This document shows positions 6,410 to 12,456 of a DNA stretch of 12,456 nt, piece by piece. The stretch is from Alphaproteobacteria bacterium (GTDB lineage Bacteria; Pseudomonadota; Alphaproteobacteria; Rhodospirillales; Rhodospirillaceae). Under the pieces are notes generated by a model. That model saw only the letters and a list, made by a program, of their open reading frames with translations. It was not told the origin of the DNA and made no database searches. The translations under genes and the position numbers were made by a program. Position 1 is the stretch's first letter. Each line of letters begins with the position of its first letter. The DNA is taken from NCBI GenBank assembly GCA_003250275.1, contig QKGW01000252.1, positions 1-12,456 on the forward strand, read 5' to 3'.

Positions 6410-6430
6410 TCGTAACGAACTCTGTTACGA
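6410..6430. promoter_or_regulatory. palindromic operator in front of the Rrf2 gene
   Basis: TCGTAAC (6410-6416) and GTTACGA (6424-6430) form a perfect 7-bp dyad with a 7-nt spacer, ending 11 nt before the ATG and overlapping the AAAGGAG ribosome site. Upstream TTGACT (6394-6399) and TTGCGG (6399-6404) are candidate -35 boxes, so the dyad sits where a repressor would block transcription. Autoregulation by the adjacent Rrf2 protein is inferred. Confidence 0.55.
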
Positions 6431-6441
6431 AAGGAGCCGCC

Positions 6442-6861
6442 ATGCCGCGCAACTGCCGCTTCACCACCGCCGTCCACGTCTGCGCCGTTCTCGCCAACAA
6501 CCCCGGCGAGGACGTCACCTCGGATTACGTCGCCGACAGCGTCAACACCAACCCGGTGGTGGTGCGCCGTCTGCTCGCCGCGCTCGCCCGCGCGGGACTG
6601 GTGGCGTCGCGGCGCGGCTCGGGCGGCGGCTACCGCCTCGCCCATCCGGCAGCGCGCATCGACCTCGCCGCGATCGCGATCGCGGTCGACGACGACGAAG
6701 GCCCGAGCTTCGGCCCCAACCCGCCCAACCCGGCCTGCCCAGTCGGCCGCGCGATCAAGCCGGTGCTGGCGGAAGCGATCGGCCGTGCGGAAGCCGCCCG
6801 CCTCGCGGAACTGCGGCGGGTGCATCTCGACGAAATTCTGGAAAAGCTGCTGGCGGTGTAG
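6442..6861 (+). CDS. Rrf2-family transcriptional regulator, YwnA-like
   Basis: A 139-aa winged-helix regulator. The DNA-binding part spans about 1-80: RFTTAVHVCAVLA is helix 1, DYVADSVNTNPVVVRRLL is the helix-turn-helix region with the SVNTNPVVVRR wording seen in YwnA-type members, and GLVASRRGSGGGYRLA is the wing. The dimerisation part follows. Cysteines are C5, C14 and C99 only, so the three-cysteine cluster motif of IscR or NsrR is absent and an Fe-S cofactor is unlikely. The ATG at 6442 has an excellent AAAGGAG 5 nt upstream; longer in-frame extensions run through rnd and are not real. The gene lies between the rnd hairpin and the convergent ppx gene, 3 bp from the latter's stop. The palindrome over its start region suggests self-repression. 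Its signal and targets are unknown. Confidence 0.88.
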   Translation: MPRNCRFTTAVHVCAVLANNPGEDVTSDYVADSVNTNPVVVRRLLAALARAGLVASRRGSGGGYRLAHPAARIDLAAIAIAVDDDEGPSFGPNPPNPACPVGRAIKPVLAEAIGRAEAARLAELRRVHLDEILEKLLAV

Positions 6862-6864
6862 TGC

Positions 6865-8397
6865 TTACACCCACTCGACCGCGGGTTCGCGGCTGAGGAT
6901 GCGTGCGAGGCGGTCGAGGCGCTTCTCGAACGCGCCGACGTCGAACGCCGGGTCGTTCGCGGGGATGCGCAGCACCAGGCGTCGCGATTCGAGGATCAGG
7001 CGGCAGTTGCCGAGAATGCCCGGCGCACCGCCCGAGATCACGTGCGCGAGGCGCAGGCCGCAGCCCACCGCCTGCACCCGCACCCGGTCCTCGGGGGCGA
7101 GCAGCGCGAGCACGTCCTGGGCGTCGTGGATCTCGTCGTAGGACTGGTAGCGGTAGAGCACCATCAGCGCGAGCGCGGCGCGGTCCTCGTGGTCGAAGCC
7201 GACCACCGGCAGGCGCAGGGTCTTGAAGAACGCCTGCTGGCCGCGGAAATCCGGGTGTTCGTCCCAGTAGAGATCGCCCAACATACACGCGGCGAAGCGC
7301 TGGCGGTGCTGCTTCGGCGTCTCCTGCGGAAACAGCGGGTCGAGGAAGCGCATCAGCACCACCGGCTGCTGCGCGAAGCGGTGCCCGTTGCCCGCCACCG
7401 CCTCGCACATGTCGACGATCGGGTCTCGGTCGCGGATCGCCTCCGGCAGGTTGTTGTAGTAGAAGCCCTCGCGCATCCCGTGGATCGAGAACACCACGCG
7501 CTCGGGGCGGATGGTTTCGAGGAGCACGCGCAACAGCCGCGCCGCCTGCGGCAGCACCGCGAGGCGGCGGCGCGAGATGCCGGAAATCTTGTCGAGCGAG
7601 CGCCGCCCGATGCGCGCGACGAGGTCGGACAGCTCGAACGCCTTGGCGCGCGAGAGGGTGTACTTGTCGAGCACCTGGAGCGGGTGGTTCTCCTGCAACA
7701 TGCAGAGCTTCGCCATCGCGCGCCACGAGCCGCCGACGGCGTAGAGGTTCTTCACCGGCCGCTCGGCGATCCACTGCGCGCGCGCGAGCTCGTGCAGGAT
7801 TTGCTCGTCCACCGCCGCCTCGCCGCCGACGCGTTCGAGATCGTCGAGGCGCAGCACCCCCAGGGGGAACGAGCGCAGCCGCCCGAGCGGGTCGATCTGG
7901 CCGCCGTCGATCTCGACGAGTTCGAGGCTGCCGCCGCCGAGGTCCGCGACCACGCCATCGGCGTCGGGGGTGCCGAGCAGCACGCCGAGCGCGGCGAGCC
8001 GCCCCTCATCCTCGCCCGAGAGCACCCGTACCGGAATGTCGAAACGCCGCTCGATCTCGGAGGTGAAGGCGGGGCCGTCGGTGGCGTCGCGCACCGCCGC
8101 GGTGGCGAGCAGGTCGAGCCGCCCCACGCCCATCGCCCGCGCCAGCCGCACGTAGCGCCCGACGGCGGTGATCGCGCAGTCGCGCCCCGCCGGGTTGAGC
8201 ACGCCCGAGGTCTGGATCCCCGCGCCGAGCGCGCAGGCGGATTTTTCGTTGAACAGCTGCACCGGCGCGCGCGTCAGCCCGGCGAACACCACGAAGCGTA
8301 CCGAGTTGGAGCCAATGTCGATGACGCCGACCGGGCGTCCGTCGCCGGACACCGAGGCTTCCGCGTCGACGACGTGGTGTAGAGGATGCGCGCTCAT
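6865..8397 (-). CDS. ppx: exopolyphosphatase (Ppx/GppA family)
   Basis: Releases phosphate from polyphosphate ends, and some family members hydrolyse pppGpp. The 510-aa product has the actin/ASKHA core: phosphate-1 loop VIDIGSNSVRF (about 25-35), a LATAAVRDATDG segment, the SGEDEGRLA region carrying the likely catalytic acids, and phosphate-2 loop DLGGGSLEL (152-160). The C-terminal half is the HD-like helical domain of long Ppx proteins (MLGDLYWDEHPDF, FDHEDRAALALMVLYRYQ). The ATG at 8397 is preferred because AAAGG lies upstream and the preceding 20 codons look unlike the family. An ATG at 8457, one base after the ppk stop, would also be in frame but has no ribosome site. It follows ppk on the same strand, so synthesis and breakdown enzymes are likely co-transcribed. 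Ppx and GppA cannot be separated by eye; the ppk linkage favours Ppx. Confidence 0.93.
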   Translation of the reverse strand: MSAHPLHHVVDAEASVSGDGRPVGVIDIGSNSVRFVVFAGLTRAPVQLFNEKSACALGAGIQTSGVLNPAGRDCAITAVGRYVRLARAMGVGRLDLLATAAVRDATDGPAFTSEIERRFDIPVRVLSGEDEGRLAALGVLLGTPDADGVVADLGGGSLELVEIDGGQIDPLGRLRSFPLGVLRLDDLERVGGEAAVDEQILHELARAQWIAERPVKNLYAVGGSWRAMAKLCMLQENHPLQVLDKYTLSRAKAFELSDLVARIGRRSLDKISGISRRRLAVLPQAARLLRVLLETIRPERVVFSIHGMREGFYYNNLPEAIRDRDPIVDMCEAVAGNGHRFAQQPVVLMRFLDPLFPQETPKQHRQRFAACMLGDLYWDEHPDFRGQQAFFKTLRLPVVGFDHEDRAALALMVLYRYQSYDEIHDAQDVLALLAPEDRVRVQAVGCGLRLAHVISGGAPGILGNCRLILESRRLVLRIPANDPAFDVGAFEKRLDRLARILSREPAVEWV

Positions 8398-8458
8398 GCC
8401 CAGCCCAACCTTTCTGGCGCCGTCTCCGAACCGTATGGGAGCTGGCGCGCCGGGCATA

Positions 8459-10627
8459 TTAGTGGTCCGACTGGGCGGACGACAAGGTCAGAATCTCGCT
8501 GCCCTGCCGAATGACGCGCGCGCTGCCTCGGCCCGAAAGGCTCGGGTTGGTCATGAAGTAGGTGTGCGCGCTGAAGCCCTCGCCCACCGGCTCGCAGCGC
8601 CGATAGGTGCCGTCGTTGGAGAGGATCCAGCTTTGCGCGGTGTCCTTGAGGTTCGCCACCATGATCTGGTCGAGAACCTGGCGATGCACCGTCGGGTTTT
8701 CAATCGGCACCAGGCTTTCGACGCGGCGCAGGGTGTTGCGCTGCATCCAGTCGGCGGAGGAGATGTAGACCTTGGCGTGCGGCGACGGCATCTCGTGGCC
8801 GTTGGCGAAGCAGGCGATGCGCGCGTGTTCGAGGAAGCGCCCGACGATGCTCTTGACCCGGATGTTCTCCGACACGCCGGGAATGCCCGGACGCAGGCAG
8901 CAGATGCCGCGGATCACCAGGTCGACCTGCACCCCGACCTGCGAGGCGCGGTAAAGCGCATCGATGATCGCGGTGTCGACGAGGCTGTTGAGCTTGGCCC
9001 AGATCGCCGCGGGCTTGCCTGCCTTTGCGTTGGCGATCTCGGCCTCGATGTCGGCGATCAGGCGGCCGCGCAGGTTGATCGGCGCGATGGTGAGCTTTTC
9101 CATCGTCTCCGGGCGGGCGTAGCCGGTCATGTAGTTGAACATCTTCGCGGCGTCGCGGCAGAGCGCCGGATCGCAGGTGAAGAACGACAGGTCGGTGTAG
9201 ATCTTCGCGGTGATCGGGTGGTAGTTGCCGGTGCCGTAGTGGACGTAGGAGCGCAATTGGCCGTTCTCGCGCCGCACCACCAGCGACACCTTGGCGTGGA
9301 TCTTGAGGTCGATGAAGCCGTAGACCACCTGCGCGCCGGCGCGTTCGAGACGGCGCGCCCAGCGGATGTTCGCCTCCTCGTCGAAGCGCGCCTTGAGCTC
9401 GACCATCGCCGCCACCGACTTGCCCGCCTCCGCCGCCTCGACGAGCGCGGCGACGATCGGCGAATCGTCGGAGGTGCGGTAGAGGGTCTGCTTGATCGCC
9501 ACGACGTCGGGATCGCGCGCCGCCTGGCGGATGAACTGCACCACCGCGTCGAAGGATTCGTAGGGGTGGTGGACGATCATGTCCTTGTTGCGGATCGCCT
9601 CGAAGCAGTCGCCGCCGAAATCGCGGATGCGCTGCGGGAAGCGCGCGGAGAACGGATAGAACAGCAGGTCGGGGCGGTCGTTGACGATGATCCCCTTGAC
9701 GTCGGCGATGCCGATCATGCCTTCGAGGTCGAACATGTCCTGCTGCGCGATGTCGAGCGCGTCGGCGATGCGCTCGCGCAGCTCGGGCGCCATCTCGTGG
9801 GTCATGGTGAGGCGGATGACGTGGCCGCGGCGGCGGCGCTTGAGCGCGCTCTCGAAACTCCGCACCAGGTCCTCGGCCTCTTCGTCGATTTCCATTTCGC
9901 TGTCGCGCAGGATGCGGAAGTGGCCGCTCTTCATCAGCTCGTAGCCGGGGAAGAGGCGGTCGAGGTACATCATCACCACCGCCTCGAGCGAGATGAAGCG
10001 GATGCCCTCGCCCGGCAGGCGGATGAACCGCGCCGCCTGCGCCGGCAGCGGCACAAGCGCGTGCAGCAGTTCGGGCCGCGCCTTCGACTGCAGCTCCAGC
10101 ACCAGCGCCATGCCGAGGTTGGGGATGAACGGGAACGGATGCGCCGGGTCGATCGCGAGCGGCGTGAGGATCGGGAAGATCTGCCCCATGAAGTGATCGG
10201 CGAGCCAGGCGCGGTCGGACTGGGTCAGCTCCTTCGGCTCGATCACCGCGACGCCTTCCTTGCGCAGCTCCTCCTGGAGGAACTTCCAGGTGCTGGCCTG
10301 GCGCGCGACGAGCACGCGCGCCTCGGCGTTGATCTGCGCGAGCTGCTGCTCGGGGGTGAGGCCGTCGTCGGACGGCGTGTTGACGCCCGCATCGATCTGC
10401 CCCTTCAGGCCGGCGACGCGGACCATGTAGAACTCGTCGAGGTTCGACGCCGAAATCGAGAGGAACCGCACCCGTTCGTAGAGCGGATGGTTGGGGTTGT
10501 CGGCCTCTTCGAGCACGCGGGTGTTGAAGGCCAGCCACGACAGCTCGCGGTTGACGTAGAGGGTATCGACGGGCAGCGCACCGATGTCGACGGGCTTCGG
10601 CGTGGTGACGGGCTTGGCGCCGCTCAT
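8459..10627 (-). CDS. ppk: polyphosphate kinase 1
   Basis: Makes long-chain polyphosphate reversibly from ATP through a phosphohistidine intermediate, usually at the membrane. The 722-aa product covers the whole PPK1 family: N-terminal domain from YVNRELSWLAFNTRVLEEA (about 24-42) with SISASNLDEFYMVR, a head domain, then two phospholipase-D-like catalytic domains. KIHAK places the autophosphorylated histidine at residue 444, and FLEHARI places the second conserved histidine at 601. Both are offset by nine from E. coli His435 and His592, which supports the alignment. PSPHAKVYISSADWMQRN is the second PLD-type motif. The ATG at 10627 has GGAGG 8 nt upstream (10636-10640). The frame stays open upstream to about 11344, but that stretch is antisense to the phosphatase gene and is not part of ppk. 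It leads the ppk-ppx pair and is divergent from the SixA-like gene. Confidence 0.97.
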   Translation of the reverse strand: MSGAKPVTTPKPVDIGALPVDTLYVNRELSWLAFNTRVLEEADNPNHPLYERVRFLSISASNLDEFYMVRVAGLKGQIDAGVNTPSDDGLTPEQQLAQINAEARVLVARQASTWKFLQEELRKEGVAVIEPKELTQSDRAWLADHFMGQIFPILTPLAIDPAHPFPFIPNLGMALVLELQSKARPELLHALVPLPAQAARFIRLPGEGIRFISLEAVVMMYLDRLFPGYELMKSGHFRILRDSEMEIDEEAEDLVRSFESALKRRRRGHVIRLTMTHEMAPELRERIADALDIAQQDMFDLEGMIGIADVKGIIVNDRPDLLFYPFSARFPQRIRDFGGDCFEAIRNKDMIVHHPYESFDAVVQFIRQAARDPDVVAIKQTLYRTSDDSPIVAALVEAAEAGKSVAAMVELKARFDEEANIRWARRLERAGAQVVYGFIDLKIHAKVSLVVRRENGQLRSYVHYGTGNYHPITAKIYTDLSFFTCDPALCRDAAKMFNYMTGYARPETMEKLTIAPINLRGRLIADIEAEIANAKAGKPAAIWAKLNSLVDTAIIDALYRASQVGVQVDLVIRGICCLRPGIPGVSENIRVKSIVGRFLEHARIACFANGHEMPSPHAKVYISSADWMQRNTLRRVESLVPIENPTVHRQVLDQIMVANLKDTAQSWILSNDGTYRRCEPVGEGFSAHTYFMTNPSLSGRGSARVIRQGSEILTLSSAQSDH

Positions 10628-10680
10628 ATGTTCAACCTCCGGACTGACAGGGCGCGCACGCGCCGCTGGACTTCGAGCAC

Positions 10681-10709
10681 CATTGTGGCGGAAACTCCTT
10701 CGCGTCGAA
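10681..10709 (-). promoter_or_regulatory. possible ppk promoter
   Basis: On the minus strand TTCGAC (10709-10704), a 17-nt spacer and ACAATG (10686-10681) give a moderate sigma70-like match, placing a start near 10674 and a leader of about 45 nt. A short GC palindrome, GGCGCG-CA-CGCGCC (10651-10664), lies in that leader. The match is partial, so this is tentative. Confidence 0.3.
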
Positions 10710-10762
10710 AGAGCCATCGTCTCCGATACCGGACCTCCGCCCCCTCTCAGGATGATGTTTTC

Positions 10763-11284
10763 ATGACAAAAACCCTGATCCTGCTGCGCCACCTCAAGTC
10801 CGGCTGGGACGACCCGCGGCTCGCCGACCACGAGCGCCCGCTGAACGACCGCGGCGAGGCCGACGGACCGGCGATCCGCGACGCGCTCAAGGCGCGCTGC
10901 CCCGCCCCCGAGGCGGTGCTGTGCTCGACCGCGAAACGCACCCGCGAGACCCTCGCGCTGGTGCTGCCGGAGTTGCCCGCGGCGGTGGAATTCTCGGATG
11001 CGGTCTACGAAGCCTCCGCCGAAACCCTGATCCGCCGCATCGCGCTGCTGCCCGACGAAGCCGAGACCGCGCTGCTGGTCGGGCACAACCCCGGCCTCTT
11101 CGACCTCGCGTGGACCCTGGCGCGGCGCGCCGAGGCCGCCGGAAACCCGGGGCTGCGCAAGTTCCCGACCGGCGCGGTGACGGCGCTCGCGCTGCCGATC
11201 CAGAGCTGGGTCGAAATCGGGCCGGGACGCGGCGCGATCGTCGCCTGCTTCTCGCCCAAATCCCTCGAACTCAGTCCCGAGTGA
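10763..11284 (+). CDS. SixA-like phosphohistidine phosphatase (histidine phosphatase superfamily)
   Basis: A 173-aa cytosolic enzyme of the phosphoglycerate-mutase-like branch that removes phosphate from phosphohistidine (SixA type, COG2062-like). Catalytic signs are LLRHLKSGWDD with R9 and H10 (the family usually reads RHAKS, so residue 11 is Leu here), ERPLNDRGE, CSTAKRTRET with R59, the probable acid in VYEAS (E83), and VGHNPGL with H108. The ATG at 10763 begins exactly at the first strand; AGGA lies about 10 nt upstream. It is divergent from ppk and overlaps the convergent hdaA gene by 14 bp at the 3' end. The substrate protein is unknown. SixA of E. coli acts on histidine phosphotransfer proteins. 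A link to the neighbouring histidine-phosphorylated PPK is only a speculation from position. Confidence 0.88.
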   Translation: MTKTLILLRHLKSGWDDPRLADHERPLNDRGEADGPAIRDALKARCPAPEAVLCSTAKRTRETLALVLPELPAAVEFSDAVYEASAETLIRRIALLPDEAETALLVGHNPGLFDLAWTLARRAEAAGNPGLRKFPTGAVTALALPIQSWVEIGPGRGAIVACFSPKSLELSPE

Positions 11285-11948
11285 GGGCGTCGAGGGTTTC
11301 CTTGAGGATCGGAATGCCGACCTTGCGCTTCTGCGCGAGGGCACGGCGGTCGGCTTCGGCGACCACCGCCTCGGCCACCGCGATCGCCCGCTCCATGTGA
11401 GTCAGCAGATAGGAAATCTCCGCCTCGCCGACCACCATCTGGCGGTCGTGGAAGAGCTTCGCCAGCACCGCCGCCATCAGCCGGTCGTCGGGGCGGCCGA
11501 TCTCCGCCACCGCGCAGGTGAGCAGCCGCGAACGCCAGTCGGCGAGCGCGAGCGGGATCGCCGCGGGCGCGGCACGGCTGGTGAAGAGCAGCGACACCCC
11601 GGCCTCGCGGGCGCGGTTGTAGAGGTGGAAGAGCGCGGTCTCGGGCGGGTCGCGGTCGATGTCCTCGACCACCAGGGCGCGCGCGCCGGGCGCGGGCAGG
11701 CGGGTCTCGTCGCGCAGATCGGCGGCGGCGACGACCTCCGCGCCGGTCTCGTGCGCGAAGATCCGCGCGAGGTGGGTCTTGCCGCCGCGCGGCGGCGCGA
11801 CGACGACGAGCCCCGGCGCGGTCCACGCCGGCCACGCGTCGAGCCAGGCGGTCACCGCCGCGTGGCAGTCGGACACCCAGAAGTCCTCGCCCCCGAGCGC
11901 CGCGCGGTGCGGCAGATCGAGCACGTATTGCGACGGCCGCTCAGTCAT
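11271..11948 (-). CDS. hdaA: HdaA, DnaA-related regulator of replication initiation
   Basis: Short AAA+ protein, 225 aa, related to domain III of DnaA but without the DNA-binding domain IV. With the DNA-loaded sliding clamp it stimulates ATP hydrolysis by DnaA and so prevents re-initiation. Near the N-terminus QYVLDLPH (7-14) occupies the place of the clamp-binding motif and DnaN contact. Walker A is APPRGGKT (51-58), with Ala in place of the first Gly; Walker B is LVVEDID; sensor 1 lies around LLFTSR (120-125); sensor 2/helical lid around GRPDDRLMAAVLAKLF (151-166). The ATG at 11948 fits the family N-terminus; an ATG at 11963 is possible. The start overlaps the end of the upstream AI-2E-type gene by 8 bp, so translation is probably coupled. 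The association of perM-like and hdaA genes supports the call over a true DnaA. Confidence 0.9.
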   Translation of the reverse strand: MTERPSQYVLDLPHRAALGGEDFWVSDCHAAVTAWLDAWPAWTAPGLVVVAPPRGGKTHLARIFAHETGAEVVAAADLRDETRLPAPGARALVVEDIDRDPPETALFHLYNRAREAGVSLLFTSRAAPAAIPLALADWRSRLLTCAVAEIGRPDDRLMAAVLAKLFHDRQMVVGEAEISYLLTHMERAIAVAEAVVAEADRRALAQKRKVGIPILKETLDALTRD

Positions 11949-12456
11949 CGGAACCGGACGCATTGTTGGCGTAGGCCTCGCTCGCGAGGTAGCGGCGCAA
12001 GGCGTAGCGCACCAGCACGCCGATCACCGCCGCCACCGGCAGCGCGACGAGGATGCCGAGGAAGCCGAACAGCGAGCCGCCCGCGAGCAGCGCGAACAGC
12101 ACCCAGACCGGATGCAGCCCGACCCGCTCGCCGACCAGGCGCGGCGTGAGGAAGTAGCCTTCGAGACTCTGGCCGACGCCGAACACCGCGGCGACGGCGA
12201 GGATCTGCGGCCAATCGGTGAACTGGATCAGCGCGAGGGTCATCGCGACGACGAAGCCGGTGATCGAGCCGACGTAGGGGATGAACGAGAGCATCCCGGT
12301 GCCGAGGCCGACGAGCAGCCCCGCCTCCAGCCCGACGAGCGAAAGCCCGCCGCCGTAGATCGCGGCGAGGCAGAGGCACACCGTCGCCTGGCCGCGCAGG
12401 AAGCCCGCGAGGGTGGTGTCGATGTCGCGCGCCATCGCGCGGATCACCGGCACCTG
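11941..12456 (-). CDS. AI-2E/PerM-family membrane protein, C-terminal part
   Basis: The 3' 171 codons of a gene that enters from the right edge; its start is outside. The segment shows the C-terminal half of the AI-2E exporter/PerM family: several hydrophobic helices, the hallmark SFIPYVGSITGFVVA loop, and GYFLTPRLVGERVGLHPVWV, where the polar loop enters the last long helices (LLAGGSLFGFLGILVALPVAAVIGVLV). The end is a short polar tail. Members are inner-membrane transporters of varied, mostly unproven, substrates, including Na+/H+ antiport and autoinducer-2 export, so none is assigned. The gene overlaps the hdaA start by 8 bp and is likely co-transcribed with it. The frame is intact over the visible part. 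Confidence 0.9.
   Translation of the reverse strand, partial: QVPVIRAMARDIDTTLAGFLRGQATVCLCLAAIYGGGLSLVGLEAGLLVGLGTGMLSFIPYVGSITGFVVAMTLALIQFTDWPQILAVAAVFGVGQSLEGYFLTPRLVGERVGLHPVWVLFALLAGGSLFGFLGILVALPVAAVIGVLVRYALRRYLASEAYANNASGSDD

Noticed and set aside
10644..10650. CTGTCAG on the minus strand in the ppk leader, resembling a Pho half-site
   Set aside because: It is a single 7-mer with no second unit 11 bp away, so chance is the simplest explanation.
10651..10664. GGCGCG-CA-CGCGCC palindrome between ppk and the SixA-like gene
   Set aside because: Very short loop and pure GC composition; such palindromes arise readily in DNA of this base content and nothing else supports a function.
8168..10762. 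Long + strand open frame opposite ppx and ppk leading into the SixA-like gene
   Set aside because: The only family-like sequence begins at 10763; everything before it is antisense to ppk and ppx, so it is not an N-terminal fusion domain.
10628..11344. Upstream extension of the ppk frame by about 239 codons
   Set aside because: The PPK1 family begins at the chosen ATG, which has GGAGG 8 nt upstream; the extension is antisense to the phosphatase gene and unlike any PPK domain.
1..12456. Search for CRISPR arrays, tRNA/rRNA genes, insertion sequences, phage or toxin-antitoxin modules
   Set aside because: No regularly spaced repeats, no cloverleaf-like or rRNA stretches, no transposase motifs and no terminal inverted repeats with target duplications were seen. 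The lone XRE gene has no toxin partner beside it.

Overview
The window is very GC-rich chromosomal DNA with dense genes and strong GC bias at third codon positions. The gene set (alphaproteobacterial-type AspRS, a short HdaA lacking a DNA-binding domain, ppk-ppx, rnd next to aspS, an AI-2E/PerM transporter beside hdaA) points to an alphaproteobacterium, most likely in the Rhodospirillales. That placement is inferred from gene content and order, not from a marker-gene comparison. Most of the window is core genome. I see no insertion sequence, prophage, CRISPR array, tRNA or rRNA, and no new defence or biosynthetic system.

Left part (1-3050): the 3' end of a ROK-family sugar kinase on the + strand; an unrecognised small protein on the + strand; and, meeting it tail to tail, a minus-strand Na+/phosphate cotransporter with a C-terminal PhoU-like domain. 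Just upstream of the cotransporter start are three in-phase 11-bp repeats that look like a PhoB binding site. Next comes a small XRE-type regulator on the minus strand, flanked by strong inverted repeats.

Middle (3100-6870): aspS (minus) and rnd (plus) diverge from a 144-bp region holding one good promoter in each direction. rnd ends at a hairpin and is followed by a small Rrf2-family regulator of the YwnA-like kind, with a perfect palindrome in front of it.

Right part (6865-12456): ppk and ppx form a minus-strand pair making and degrading polyphosphate. A SixA-like phosphohistidine phosphatase is divergent from ppk. It converges on hdaA, which overlaps the upstream AI-2E-type membrane protein gene, cut by the right edge.

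The unifying theme is phosphate: a Pi transporter with a probable Pho box, polyphosphate kinase, exopolyphosphatase and a phosphohistidine phosphatase lie within about 10 kb, interleaved with tRNA charging, RNA processing and replication control. All three convergent gene pairs meet with almost no space (4-bp overlap, 3-bp gap, 14-bp overlap), so none has room for an intrinsic terminator between the stop codons. Every gap between genes is below 300 bp.
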